Positions 1 through 9,940 of a stretch of DNA of 64,000 bases are shown in pieces. The stretch comes from Paracoccus sediminilitoris (GTDB lineage: Bacteria > Pseudomonadota > Alphaproteobacteria > Rhodobacterales > Rhodobacteraceae): NCBI RefSeq assembly GCF_003259195.1, contig NZ_QJPK01000002.1:62001-126000 (forward strand), written 5' to 3'. Position 1 is the first letter of the stretch; each line of letters opens with the position of its first letter. Both the position numbers and the translations under genes were made by a program. The notes below the pieces were generated by a model. The model saw only the letters and a list, made by a program, of their open reading frames with translations, had not been told where the DNA came from and ran no database searches.

Positions 1-620
1 CCGAACAGATCGCGGTGCAGATGACCTCGGACGATCTGCCCTTCCCGATCGAATACACGGCGGCGGAAAACACCTTCCGGCTGGCGATGCCGATGATCGC
101 GTCCGAACAGGAACAGCCCTTTGCGCTGGCCTATGGGTTGAAGGACCTGGCCCTGAACGACCAGATCTGGCAGGCGATCGATCCGCAATCGACGCTGCCC
201 CATGATCCGGCCAGCCTGAACATCGACCTGGAAGGCATGGCCGTGCTGGTCACCGACTTCCTGGATCCCGGCTTCGCCGATTCCGAATCCGACAAGGCGC
301 CCTTCCTGCCGCGTCAGCTGACCATCAAGGACATCTCGCTGGATGCCGTGGGCGCAACCGCCGACATCACCGGCGATCTGGCCTTCGGCGACGATCCCCG
401 CCAGCCCGTCGGCACGGTGCAGGGCCGCTTTACCGGCATCAACGCGCTTCTGGACAATGCCGTGGCCATGGGCATCGCCCCCGAACAGCAGATGATGGGC
501 CTGCGCATGATGATGGCGATGTTCGCCCGCCCCGCCCAGGACGACCCTGAAACCCTGACCACCGAGCTAGAATTCCGCGAAGGCGGCTCGATCTTTGCAA
601 ACGGCCAGCAGGTCAAGTAA
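1..620 (+). CDS. DUF2125-like protein, C-terminal part (5' end outside window)
   Basis: The frame is open from the first bases of the window, so the true start lies upstream; an in-frame GTG at 15 is probably internal. The visible ~205 residues have no membrane segment. They contain beta-strand-like stretches such as LTIKDISLDAVGATADITGDL and end in a FANGQQ motif, which resembles the C-terminus of DUF2125/AsmA-like periplasmic proteins of Rhodobacterales. The assignment rests on this resemblance only and no catalytic motif is seen. A stem-loop follows the stop codon, and pmbA starts 72 nt downstream on the same strand. Function is unknown. Confidence 0.6.
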   Translation, partial: EQIAVQMTSDDLPFPIEYTAAENTFRLAMPMIASEQEQPFALAYGLKDLALNDQIWQAIDPQSTLPHDPASLNIDLEGMAVLVTDFLDPGFADSESDKAPFLPRQLTIKDISLDAVGATADITGDLAFGDDPRQPVGTVQGRFTGINALLDNAVAMGIAPEQQMMGLRMMMAMFARPAQDDPETLTTELEFREGGSIFANGQQVK

Positions 621-635
621 CGATGCCCCCCTGAC

Positions 636-662
636 GGGCCGCGATCCCTGCGATCGTGGCCC
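636..662 (+). terminator. GC-rich stem-loop after the DUF2125-like gene
   Basis: Two 11-nt arms (636-646 and 652-662) pair completely if one G-U pair is allowed, with a 5-nt loop. No T-run follows, so it may be a transcript-stabilising hairpin or a weak terminator rather than a classical intrinsic terminator. Confidence 0.4.
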
Positions 663-692
663 CTCAACCCCATTCATGAACACGAGCATTGC

Positions 693-2057
693 ATGACCGC
701 CTTTTCCGCCGATCCCGACCGCCTGAAACATCTGGCCGAGGCGCTGGTCGATGCGGCCCGCCGCGCCGGTGCCGACCAGGCGGATGCCCTTGCGGTCGAT
801 GGCCGATCGGTAGGGATCGACGTGCGCGGCGGCGCGCTGGAACAGGCCGAACGCGCCGAGAGCGTCGATATCGGGCTGCGCGTGCTGATCGGCGGACGGC
901 AGGCGGCGGTGTCATCCTCGGATCATTCCCGTGATGCCATCGCCCAGATGGCGGCCCGCGCCGTCGCCATGGCGCGCGAGGCCCCCGTGGACGACACCCT
1001 GGGCCTGGCCGATCCGGATCAGCTGGCCACCACACGCGACGCGTCGGGCCTGCGCATCTGCGACGACCTGCCCGAACCCGAACCGGCCCATCTGCAGGAC
1101 CTGGCCCTGCGGGCCGAGGCGGCGGCCCTGTCGGTCAAGGGCATCAGCCAGATCGAAAGCGCCAATGCCAGCTACAGCCACCGGCGGATGTGGATGGCGG
1201 CCTCGAACGGGTTTTCGGGGGGCTATGCGCGGACCGGTCACGTGATCTCCACCGTCGCCATCACCGGCGAGGGCACCGGGATGGAACGTGATTATGCGGG
1301 CGAATCCCGCGTCTTCGCAGCCGACCTGCCCACCCCCGAGGAGATCGGCCTTCTGGCCGCCGAACGCACCTTGGCGCGCGCCGGGGCCCGCAAGCCCCCC
1401 ACCGGGGCCTTTCCGATCCTGTTCGACCGTCGCGTGTCGTCATCGCTGATCGCGCATCTGCTGTCGGCGGTGAACGGCTCGGCAGTCGCGCGGGGGGCCA
1501 GCTGGCTGCGTCGCGACATGGGCGAACAGGTACTGCCAGCCCACATGACCCTGTCCGAGGACCCGCACCGCCCCGGCTATCCCTCGTCGCGCCCCTTCGA
1601 CGCCGAAGGGCTGGCCACGCGCCCCCGCGACATCGTGACGGGCGGCATCCTGCAGGGCTGGACGCTGGACCTGGCGACGGCGCGCAAGCTGGGGCTGGAA
1701 AGCACCGCCTCGGCGGCCCGCGGGCTGGCATCGGCGCCCTCCCCCGCCAACAGCAACGTCATCCTGACGCCGGGCGATGTCGGCCAGGATCAATTGATCG
1801 CGCAAATGGGGCGCGGGCTGGTGGTGACATCGATGCTGGGCGCCTCGATCAATGCGACGACGGGGGATTATTCGCGTGGCGCGGCTGGCTTCTGGGTGGA
1901 GAACGGCCAGATCACCCATGCCGTCAACGAATGCACCATCGCGGGCAACCTGCGCGAAATGCTGATGACGCTGGTGGCGGCCGATGACGCGCTGCCTTGG
2001 CGCGGCGTACAGGTTCCCAGCCTGCTGGTGCAGGGGATGACCGTTGCAGGCGCCTAG
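693..2057 (+). CDS. pmbA: TldD/PmbA family protein (TldE/PmbA)
   Basis: This 454-residue protein has the size and character of PmbA/TldE, the partner subunit of TldD in the metalloprotease that matures modified peptides and degrades CcdA in E. coli. The C-terminal third carries family-typical stretches such as GAAGFWVENGQITHAVNECTIAGN (residues ~392-415). No HExxxH zinc motif is seen, as expected, since TldD supplies the metal site. It starts at an ATG 31 nt after the upstream hairpin. It overlaps the next gene by 14 nt, suggesting co-transcription. No tldD is in this window, so the partner must be encoded elsewhere. Confidence 0.9.
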   Translation: MTAFSADPDRLKHLAEALVDAARRAGADQADALAVDGRSVGIDVRGGALEQAERAESVDIGLRVLIGGRQAAVSSSDHSRDAIAQMAARAVAMAREAPVDDTLGLADPDQLATTRDASGLRICDDLPEPEPAHLQDLALRAEAAALSVKGISQIESANASYSHRRMWMAASNGFSGGYARTGHVISTVAITGEGTGMERDYAGESRVFAADLPTPEEIGLLAAERTLARAGARKPPTGAFPILFDRRVSSSLIAHLLSAVNGSAVARGASWLRRDMGEQVLPAHMTLSEDPHRPGYPSSRPFDAEGLATRPRDIVTGGILQGWTLDLATARKLGLESTASAARGLASAPSPANSNVILTPGDVGQDQLIAQMGRGLVVTSMLGASINATTGDYSRGAAGFWVENGQITHAVNECTIAGNLREMLMTLVAADDALPWRGVQVPSLLVQGMTVAGA

Positions 2058-2823
2058 CGACGACCTGGACCTTCTGATCCGCGCCGCCCATGAGGCGGGC
2101 CAGATCGCCTTGAGATTCTGGCGCCGCGACCCGGTCGCATGGGACAAGGGCGGGGGCGCAGGCCCCGTGACCGAGGCCGACCTGGCCGTCAACGACGCCA
2201 TGCTGGCCATGCTGACCGCCGCCCGCCCCGATTACGGCTGGCTGTCCGAAGAGAGCGAGGCCGACCCCGCCCGTCTGGACGCGCAGCGCTGCTTCATCGT
2301 CGATCCGATCGACGGCACACGGGCCTTCATCGACGGGCAGGACGGGTTTTCCCATTCGCTGGCCATCGCGGACGGCAGCCGGATCATCGCCGCCGTGGTG
2401 CATCTGCCGGTGCTGGATCTGACTTATACGGCCACTGCCGACGGCCCGGCGCTGCTGAACGGCCAGCCCATCGCGCCGACCGATCGCGACATCGACGGGG
2501 CGGGGGTGCTGACCTATCGGGGCATCTCGGACGGGCAATATTGGCGCAGCGGTGCCATGCCGGGTTTTCAGCGCGAATTCCGATCCTCGTTGGCCTGGCG
2601 GCTGTCGCTGGCCGCCGAAGGGCGCTTTGACGCCGCCCTGTCGCTTCGGGCGGCGTGGGAATGGGACATCGCGGCGGGCAGCCTGATCGCGGAGCGCGCA
2701 GGTGCCCGCGTCACCGACCGGCGCGGCAGGCCGATGCAGTTCAACAGCCCCCGCGCACAGGTGGACGGGCTGATCGTCGCCGGTCCCACGCTGCATCGCC
2801 AGCTGTTGGAAGCCTTGGCCTAG
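2044..2823 (+). CDS. cysQ: 3'(2'),5'-bisphosphate nucleotidase / inositol monophosphatase family (CysQ-like)
   Basis: A 259-residue cytoplasmic phosphatase of the Mg/Li-dependent inositol monophosphatase superfamily. Motifs seen in order are TEADL (~res 40), EESEAD (~res 70), the metal-binding DPIDGT (~res 88) and WEWDIAAG (~res 204), a complete signature. CysQ members hydrolyse 3'-phosphoadenosine 5'-phosphate made during sulfate assimilation, but specificity within the superfamily cannot be read from motifs. The start is TTG at 2044, inside the end of pmbA (14-nt overlap). It converges with the broken regulator gene, sharing the last 4 nt. Confidence 0.85.
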   Translation: MQAPSDDLDLLIRAAHEAGQIALRFWRRDPVAWDKGGGAGPVTEADLAVNDAMLAMLTAARPDYGWLSEESEADPARLDAQRCFIVDPIDGTRAFIDGQDGFSHSLAIADGSRIIAAVVHLPVLDLTYTATADGPALLNGQPIAPTDRDIDGAGVLTYRGISDGQYWRSGAMPGFQREFRSSLAWRLSLAAEGRFDAALSLRAAWEWDIAAGSLIAERAGARVTDRRGRPMQFNSPRAQVDGLIVAGPTLHRQLLEALA

Positions 2824-4182
2824 ACCAGCCGCGATTTCGCGACCTGCAACTGGCCCAGCCTGCGCAGCGTGTCGACCGGATAGCCGTCGCTGCCCATCAG
2901 ATCCAGGCTGAAATCCGGCTCCAGCCGCTGCAGGGCGCGCAGGGCATTGCGCGCGCCGGCCTGGTCCTTGACCGCGTAACGCAGCGCCGCCAGAAAGCGC
3001 AGCGCGGGGCGGTTGTCGGGCGCGAAGCGATGCACGGCCTCGAGGTGATGGATGGCGGCGGGCAGGTCGCCCGCGCGCATCTTAGCGACCCCGATCCCCA
3101 GGTGCTCGCGGGGTTCAGGCTGGACAGCGCCTGATCCAGCCCGGCCTGCGCCTCCGAGGCCAATTGCTCCAGCCGGTCGATACCTGCCCGCGCGCGCGAC
3201 AGCGACAGCCGCGCCAGCGGGTTCTGACCATCGGCCATCACCGCCTGACGGGCCAGGCCATAGGCGATCTGGTGGCGGTCCAGATAGGCCTCGATGACGG
3301 AATTGGCCGCCAGAGCGGTGGCGTGGAACGGCGCGGCCTGACGCGCGCGGGCGGCCAGCTCGGCCGCCTCGGCGATGGCGCGACCGGGATCGTCGGTCAG
3401 GCGCTCGAAGGCATAGGTCGTGCGGATCCAGGCGCGCAGCGACAGGGTCACCGTGGGGGTGATGCTGTCGCCCGGCCATTCCAGCACCTGATCCGCCCCC
3501 CGCCGCCCCCAGCGCGCGCCCCTGATCCACCACCTAGACCATCGCCAGACAGCAGCGCCCAGTGAAATCGCCCATCTGCGCACCCAAATCGCCAATCGGG
3601 CAGGTCGTCCGCTGTGACCGCAGAGGCGGTGCATCAGCATGGCCGACAGATTGACGACCTGGCCCTGCAGGCTGGCCAGCGACGTGATCTGGATATGCTG
3701 ACCCCGTGGCACCACATCGGCGTCATGGATCGCGACGGGCAACAAGTCAGCGGTGCGGCCCGCGGCCTCGGACAAGATCATCGTGGCTAGAACCATCGCA
3801 TCCTGGCTGGTCGAGACGGGCGTTCCCAGAACCAGATCCGGCAGATAAGATTCGATCGCAGTGACGGCACGGACCTGTCCGGCCTGGCGCGCATCGCGGA
3901 GTCCAGCCCAGCCCGGCCCGGCCCGGTCAGCAAGGCATCACGATTGGAACCAAGGTTAATGCGAATCTCGCGCAGGACTTGGCGCAGGCTGGCATTGCCC
4001 TGTTCGGGGTTGCGTTCGTTGAACAGCAGGTCCTGCAGGCGCGCCCGGGTGATGCGCATGGACCGCGCCGTGCCGATCACCGCCAAGGCGCCACGCGCCC
4101 GCATCCTGCGCGGGGTCAGGCGCATATCGGCGGGGCCGGTCAGTTCGACCGGGCCCATCAGGCGAAAGGTCAGTATCGGCAT
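2820..4182 (-). pseudogene. Broken SARP-like/TPR transcriptional regulator gene
   Basis: Three reading frames must be joined to recover one protein. From 4182 the first ~90 residues look like a winged-helix SARP/OmpR-type effector domain (a P-[VE]-x-L-TG start followed by PRRMRARGALAVIG and RxxLQDLLF). The sense then continues in a second frame from about 3900 (a stretch reading ESYLPDLVLGTPVS, later MVLATMILSEAAGR). It moves to a third frame at about 3105, ending in TPR-like sequence (AGDLPAAIHHLEAVHRFAPDN). Total coding potential is ~450 residues, typical of the family. Two frameshifts mean no intact product. It diverges from the equally broken PAP2-type gene. Confidence 0.7.
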
Positions 4183-4283
4183 ACGGAACGGGTCCTGTCA
4201 GCGGAACTGGCAACAGGCTTAGCCGTTCACGCGTTCGTGTGATAGGTTAATGATGTTCCATCACCCTTTTGTCGCGAGTTGCC

Positions 4284-5288
4284 ATGTCCCTGTTTCACGC
4301 CAAGCAAGCCAAACATGCCAAGATGTCCGAAGCCGGTGACAACGCCCCGCTGGAGATGGTGCTGGCGCTGATGCGCAGCCGCGACGCCATCTCGGGGACT
4401 GAACAGCTGGTCGGTGATCCGCCGGGCCCCGTGATCCTGCCAACGGGGGACCGGCTGATGCGGATGCATCCCGACCACCGCGGCGCCGTCCTGCTGGGCG
4501 AATTGTCCGAGGGGCTGGCCGTGACCCATTCCACCCCCGACGATTCCCAGACCGGCGCCCTCTGACGGCGACAATTTCCCATGGCGGCGGAACGCTGGTC
4601 ACCATCGACCGCCCCGGCCTGTCTCAGTTTTGCGCGGCCGTTCCGCTGGTGGGCAATTACGCCGAACTGCGCGCCGACCGCGCCGCCGAGATCGAGGTCC
4701 GAGCCGGCAGCCAGCTGCCCTTTTTCGGATCGGTCGTCATGCTGCAGCCTGACCGCTGCGACAGGATCACCGAAATGCTGCGGATCGCGCTGGATCTGAC
4801 CACGCAGGCGGTGATGCGCGTCAAGCTGGCCCTGGCCTGCCCGCGCCCGACCCAGTTCAGCGACCGGATGCAGCCCATCATCGCCTGCCCCACCCACCCC
4901 TCGCTGCCAGTGGCCATGCGACGCAGGCCTTTTGCCTGGCCACACTGCTGACGGGGTTGCCGACGTCGGGGGCACCCGTCACGGCCACCGACCAGCTGTT
5001 CTGGCTGGCCTGCCGGATCGCGGTCAACAGGACCGTGGCGAGGGTGCATTTCCCCGCCGACAGCGTGGCGGGGGCGGTGCTGGGCATCCAGCTGGGGCGG
5101 TGGCTTCTGGCACGGGCCATGCCGGTCGGGGCGATGGCGGCCGCCAGTTTCGACGGGCGCCGGTTCGTCGATGCCGGGGACCAGCCGCGCAATTTCCATT
5201 ATGGCGTGCTGGACATGATGGTGACGGGAAAGGACGGCTCGACCAGGTTCGGGACCAGGCCGATTTCGTCGTCCCTGCGCCCCTGTAG
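4284..5288 (+). pseudogene. Broken PAP2-superfamily / vanadium-dependent haloperoxidase-like gene
   Basis: Joining three frames recovers an enzyme with the whole vanadate/acid-phosphatase signature: K-x6-RP (KLALACPRP, near 4828-4854), P-S-G-H (near 4900-4917) and R-x5-H-x3-D (RTVARVHFPAD, near 5026-5058). The first frame stops at 4565. The sense resumes one frame over (LTATISHGGGTLV) and shifts again exactly in the PSGH motif, where one base appears to be missing at about 4903-4908. A further shift near 5230 is possible. The catalytic residues being present but out of phase implies a recently inactivated gene. The family includes haloperoxidases and phosphatases, and substrate is unknown. 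Confidence 0.7.
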
Positions 5289-5317
5289 TCGGGCCCGGTC
5301 TCCGCCGCGCAGCAGGA

Positions 5318-7096
5318 ATGGGACACGCGATGGAGCTGAGAGCACCCCCCGCCTGGAACAATCCCGCCCCCCGCACGGCGCCCGACCACAGCGGCTGCGC
5401 CGAGGACTGGTTCGCCCGCAGTGACAGCCCGCCTGACGCGGATGCCTTGCCGTCGGACCTGATCGCGCGGGCGTTCGGGCATGGGACCGGATCGCAGGGG
5501 AATGCGCTGCCGGTGGTGGAGCTGGGACCGCCGGGGCTGGTCCTGCCCATCGATGCGATCAATCCCGCACCGCGCGCCTTGGACGGGGCGGACCTGACCG
5601 ATCCCCGTCTGGCCTATCCGGAGGATGACGGGCTGCCCGATCCCGACGGGGGGTGCATCATCGGGGTGATCGATGATGCGATCCCCTTCGTGCACGAACG
5701 CCTGCGCCTGACGCCCACCCTCGGCCGCGTCGCCGCGCTGTGGGTACAGGATGCACGGTTCGACCCGCACGGTCCGGGTCACGACCTGCCTGCCGGGACC
5801 GAACTGAGGGGCGCCGCAATCGGCACATGGCTAGCGCAGCTGCAATCCGGGACCATTCCGACCGAAGACAGCCTCTATCGCCTGTCAGGGGTCGTGGACA
5901 TGACCCGCCAGACCACGCACGCGGCCGCCTTTGCCGCCTGTCACGGCGCGGCCGTGGCGTTGCTGGCGGCCGGCCATGCGCCGGGCGATCAGGATGCGCG
6001 CAACCGGCCCCTGATCGGCGTGAACCTGGCCCGAAGGTCATCGCAGACAGTTCGGGCGGGTTGGCGCCGCGGGTGCTGGTCGCCTCGGTCCTGTTCGTCA
6101 TCACGCGGGCGCGTCGCCTGTTCTGCCTAATTGAAACCCGCCGCGGCCTTGCCTGTAACAGCGTCCGCCTGCCGGTGGTGCTGAACAACAGCCTTAGTCT
6201 GACCGCCGGCCCCCACGACGGCACCAGCGTGATCAAGCGGCTGCTGGACCAGATCGCCGATCATCAGGCCAATGATCTGGGGCCGGTTCATATCGTCCTG
6301 CCCAGTGGTAATCACCGCATGGCGCGGCTTCGGGGCACGTTGCAGGTGGGGGGAACGCTTGGCTGGCAGGTGCCGCCCGACGACCGCACCCTCACGCCGC
6401 TGGAAATCTGGGGGCCGGTCCTGCAGACGCCCCCTGACAAGCCTTTGCAGATCGGCTTGGCGGGTCCGGGCTTTGGACCGGCCTGGACCGCCTTAATCGC
6501 CGCCGGTCAGGTGACCCATCTGCAGGATGGTGACGGGCATGACATGGCGCGCGCCTATCACGGGACCAGCGCCCTGCCGGGTGGCGGTTATCGGCAGGCG
6601 GTGACCGTGGTGCTGCAGCCCAGCTGCCCCGACAAGCCGGGCGAGGCCTTGATCAAGCCCGGCCTGTGGCACCTGTCGTTGCCCGCCAATGCCGCGCCGG
6701 GTCTGCATGACGTATCGCTTCAGCGCGACGAGGTCCTGCGGGGCTTTCCCCGCGAAGCCCGGCAAGGCCGCCTTTACGACCCCCATTACCGCGACCGGAC
6801 CGATCGCACCGTGGATCATGATCCCGACAGCCGCGCCCTGGACCATGTGCAGCGCGCCGCTACGGTCAAAGCCTATGCCACGGGCCGCCGGACGTTGCGG
6901 GCGGGGGCCCGTGGCGCTGCGTGAAGGCTGCGCCGTCAAGTATGATTCGCTGATCGGCACCCCCGGGGCCTTCAATCCCGACCGGTCATGTTTCGATCAC
7001 TTCGTTCTGCCGGTCATCACCCACGTGCTGGGGCGTGACGAAGACGCAGATATCAGGATTTCCGGCGACGCATTGCGCCGGGCCGCATTTCCCTAG
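5318..7096 (+). pseudogene. Broken subtilisin-like (S8) peptidase gene
   Basis: The first frame (5318-6130, ATG at 5318 or 5330) contains an S8-type Asp region (GVIDDAIPFVHERL, from about 5668) and His region (HGAAVALLAAGH, from about 5944). At ~6040 the sense moves to another frame, reading KVIADSSGGLAPRVL, then LPVVLNNSLSLTAGPHDG (oxyanion-type Asn region) and VLPSGNH. That frame ends at 6924, and a third frame stays open to 7096. I could not find a convincing catalytic GTS-x-A-P Ser motif, so the C-terminal part seems degraded. It probably forms one locus with the two preceding broken genes. Confidence 0.65.
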
Positions 7097-7146
7097 GGCA
7101 AGATCGAGTAACCAGTTACTTTTCGTTTTTTTGGGACGCCCTTGGG

Positions 7147-7179
7147 GAAGGGGGCCGGCAGGATCCTGCCGGCCCCTTC
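7147..7179. terminator. Strong palindromic stem-loop beyond pqiC
   Basis: A perfect 26-bp palindrome (7151-7176) flanked by AA/TT pairing lies just after the pqiC stop on the minus strand and after the peptidase pseudogene on the plus strand. A T-run precedes rather than follows it on the plus strand, so termination efficiency in either direction is uncertain. Its position between convergent transcription units fits a bidirectional terminator. Confidence 0.5.
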
Positions 7180-7188
7180 GATCTTGTC

Positions 7189-7839
7189 TTAGAACAGCGG
7201 CGGCAGATCAAAGGGATCGTTGGCGGCAGGCTGGCTGGTGGCGATGGTCGATCCCGGCCCGGACAGGGTGGCGATCTGCTGCGCCAGTTGCGCGATCGCC
7301 CGGCTGGCCGCATCCGCCGTGCCCGCCGGGGTGGCCGAGGTCATGGGAACCCGGATGTCAAAACTGCGGGCATGGTTCGCCCCGCTGCCCTTCAGCCCGT
7401 CGTCAGAGACGAAATACCGCCCCGACAATTGATAGATGCCGTCGGTCCGCGCCAAGGCGCGTTCGACGCGAACCTCGACCACGCGGGCCGGGGGTTCGGC
7501 CAAGGGCCAGGGCTCTCCGATGACGGTGGCGCCGGACACGTCGCTGATGGCGCGCGCCAAGGTCGTCGTGAAGGCGCGTGCCGGGGTGTCGGCCCAGAGG
7601 TTGTCCGGGTTCGACCTGACCGCCCCGTCCTCGGTCTGGAACGAGACCTCTTGGTTGGCCGCATATTCGGGCAGGGACACGTCCTTCAGTTCGGCGGTGC
7701 CAAGACGGTTGGCCACGCGCACGCCGTCGGTCGGCGGGTCCAGCAGGTAGCGTCCCGTCTTTTCCGGGTCCGAACAGGCCCCCAGCAGGACAAGTCCCGA
7801 CAGGGCGATCAGCGGCAGGCGAAGGAAGGATGTCGTCAT
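7189..7839 (-). CDS. pqiC: PqiC-like ABC-type transport auxiliary lipoprotein
   Basis: A 216-residue outer-membrane lipoprotein candidate. The N-terminus is a hydrophobic signal ending in the lipobox LGAC with the lipidated Cys at residue 22. The remainder reads like the PqiC/YmbA family, which attaches the PqiB tunnel to the outer membrane in intermembrane lipid transport. It is the last gene of the pqi operon, only 3 nt after pqiB, and ends before a strong palindrome. Paraquat (oxidative-stress) induction is known for the E. coli operon; no operator was identified here. Confidence 0.85.
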   Translation of the reverse strand: MTTSFLRLPLIALSGLVLLGACSDPEKTGRYLLDPPTDGVRVANRLGTAELKDVSLPEYAANQEVSFQTEDGAVRSNPDNLWADTPARAFTTTLARAISDVSGATVIGEPWPLAEPPARVVEVRVERALARTDGIYQLSGRYFVSDDGLKGSGANHARSFDIRVPMTSATPAGTADAASRAIAQLAQQIATLSGPGSTIATSQPAANDPFDLPPLF

Positions 7840-7842
7840 GTC

Positions 7843-9897
7843 TTATCGTCCCAAGATGAAGGCGCGGGGGTTGCGTTCGATCAGGCGGGCCAGCGACCCG
7901 AAGGATTCCGTCGCGCGGCGCAATTCGCGCAGCGCCCCGATCAGTTCGTTGTTGAAGGCCGAACGGTTGCCATAGCTGGCAAACAGCGAATTGGCCTGCG
8001 CGGCCGTGGTTTGCAGACTGCGGACCAGTTCGGGAAGCTGCTGGACGGACCGCTGGATTTCATCGGCCGCGGCGCTGGCGGAATCCAGCGCGTTGTTCAG
8101 GCTGCCGGCCGCGTTGCCGTCGCGCAGATCGTTCAGAAGACCGCTTGCGGCCTGCAGCGTGTTCGACAGGTTGCGGGGCAGGGCCTCGGCATCCTCGCTG
8201 CCCAGCATGGCGCGCAGGTCGGCCAGGATGCCCTCGACCTGCAGGCTGACCTCGGCAAAGCCGAATTCCTCGACCGAGGCGGCGGCTTCGTTGATCTGAT
8301 CGACCATCTCGGGGACGTCGACGGCTGCGTCATTGACCGCCTTGAAGGCGGCCGAAGCGTCCTCCAGCATCTGGGCGATGGTCTGGCCGCTTTCGGCGTC
8401 GCGCAGATCGGTAGTGATGCTGCTGATGTCGGACAAGGCGACATTGCCGTCCTCGATCGCCTTGCGCAGAGCGGCGGGGATCGCGCGCGTGTCCTGAGAA
8501 CTGGCCAGCGCGGTGACGCTGTCCAGCGCGTCGCGGGCCGAGTTCAGCAATTCCTCGATGGGCAGGTTGCCGATGCGGTTGACCAGCCCTTGGGCGCTGG
8601 CGGTGAAATCGTCCAGATCCCCTTCGACCGAAGGGATCAGCGGGACGGGTTCGGCATCGGCATCCAACGTGGCGGGTGCCGCGTCCGGGACCTGCACCAG
8701 TTCGACCATCAGGGTGGTGCCCAGGAAGCCGGCGCTGGCCACGCGGGCGCGCAGGCTGGTATCGGCAACCTCGCGCGACAAAAGCGCCAACGCGTCCTCG
8801 GCGGTGGCATCATCGGGCAGGCCCATGCGGCCCGGCGAGATGGCCATGGTGACCAACTGCTTGACCTGGGTATCGTCGCCCTCGCCCGTCGTGACGCTGA
8901 CGGCCAGATCGGTCACCTGACCGACACGAAGGCCGCGGAACTGAACGTCGGCGCCCTTTTCCAGCCCCTGCAGGGAATCGTCGATCAGCATGCCGACCCG
9001 CAGCCGTTCGGTATCGTCGCTGGCAAACAGCGTGTTTCGGGCCATGCTTTCATCGTCCTGCACGGGGAATTCATGCCCCGGACGGATCGGATTGCCGCCG
9101 CTGGTGATCGTATCGAAGGCGATGCCCCCCTGCAGGACCGATGACAGAGAGTTCACGTTGAAGCTGACCCCTTGGGCGCCAAGGGACAGCGAAAAGCCCG
9201 AGGTGTCCCAGAATACGCTGGCCGTGGTCAGGCGGGAATCCTGGGGCGCCTCGATGAAGGCATCGGCCAAGACGCGGTCGTCATTGTCAGAGAGGCGGAT
9301 GTTTTCCACGCGGCCGACCTGGACGCCGCGATACAGCACCGGCGCCCCCTCGCTGAGGCCATCCGCGCCTTGCATCGACAATGTGACCCAGGTGCCGGGC
9401 TGGTCGCCCCGGACCAGCGGCGGGCGTTCCAGACCGGTGAATTCGGTCGTGACCTCGTTGACCTCCGAATCCCAATAACCTTCGATGAAAGCCCCCGACA
9501 GCACCGTATCCAGGCGCGTCACGCCCTGCGCACTGACCTGGGGCCGGACAATCCAGAAATTGGCATCCGCATCGATATATTGCGCGACATCCCCGTCCAC
9601 CCGGATCGAGACGATCACCTTGGACAGATCGCCGCTGAAGGACACGCCTTCGACCTGACCCACGATGATCTCGCGGAAGCGCAACGAGGTTTCGCCGGGC
9701 GTGATGCCGGTCGCGTCGGCAAATTCCACCTCGATCAGGCTGCCACGGTCGCGGAAGGCGTTCCAGGCGATGCCCAAGGTCACGATCAGCGCGACGATGG
9801 GCACGATCCAGATGACGTTCACGCCTGCCTGGGCCGCGCGGGTGGCCGTCTTGCGCACCGGGCTGGCCGGCTTGAGGGGCGGGGGCGTATCAGTCAT
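7843..9897 (-). CDS. pqiB: PqiB, MCE-domain lipid-transport tunnel protein
   Basis: 684 residues with one N-terminal membrane anchor (~res 27-46, VNVIWIVPIVALIVTLGIAW). Three MCE/MlaD-type repeats follow: the first starts at LIEVEFADATGI, the second at VTLSMQGADGL and the third at RVGMLIDDSLQGL, each with an FRG/YRG-x-x-VGxV motif. The C-terminal ~250 residues are predicted helical and rich in Ala/Leu, as in the needle part of PqiB. The protein probably spans the periplasm as a hexameric lipid tunnel between PqiA in the inner membrane and PqiC in the outer membrane. It is longer than E. coli PqiB (about 546 residues), mainly in the helical tail. Confidence 0.9.
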   Translation of the reverse strand: MTDTPPPLKPASPVRKTATRAAQAGVNVIWIVPIVALIVTLGIAWNAFRDRGSLIEVEFADATGITPGETSLRFREIIVGQVEGVSFSGDLSKVIVSIRVDGDVAQYIDADANFWIVRPQVSAQGVTRLDTVLSGAFIEGYWDSEVNEVTTEFTGLERPPLVRGDQPGTWVTLSMQGADGLSEGAPVLYRGVQVGRVENIRLSDNDDRVLADAFIEAPQDSRLTTASVFWDTSGFSLSLGAQGVSFNVNSLSSVLQGGIAFDTITSGGNPIRPGHEFPVQDDESMARNTLFASDDTERLRVGMLIDDSLQGLEKGADVQFRGLRVGQVTDLAVSVTTGEGDDTQVKQLVTMAISPGRMGLPDDATAEDALALLSREVADTSLRARVASAGFLGTTLMVELVQVPDAAPATLDADAEPVPLIPSVEGDLDDFTASAQGLVNRIGNLPIEELLNSARDALDSVTALASSQDTRAIPAALRKAIEDGNVALSDISSITTDLRDAESGQTIAQMLEDASAAFKAVNDAAVDVPEMVDQINEAAASVEEFGFAEVSLQVEGILADLRAMLGSEDAEALPRNLSNTLQAASGLLNDLRDGNAAGSLNNALDSASAAADEIQRSVQQLPELVRSLQTTAAQANSLFASYGNRSAFNNELIGALRELRRATESFGSLARLIERNPRAFILGR

Positions 9898-9940
9898 CTT
9901 GGTCGCTGTCCTTGGCCGTCAGGGTCCGTTTCGGGGTGCA

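Noticed and set aside
2820..7096. Programmed frameshifting in the regulator, PAP2 and peptidase genes
   Set aside because: No slippery heptamer with downstream structure was seen at the junctions, and several shifts per gene fit decay better.
7288..9144. 618-residue open frame on the plus strand
   Set aside because: Antisense to pqiC and pqiB, with a low-complexity product.
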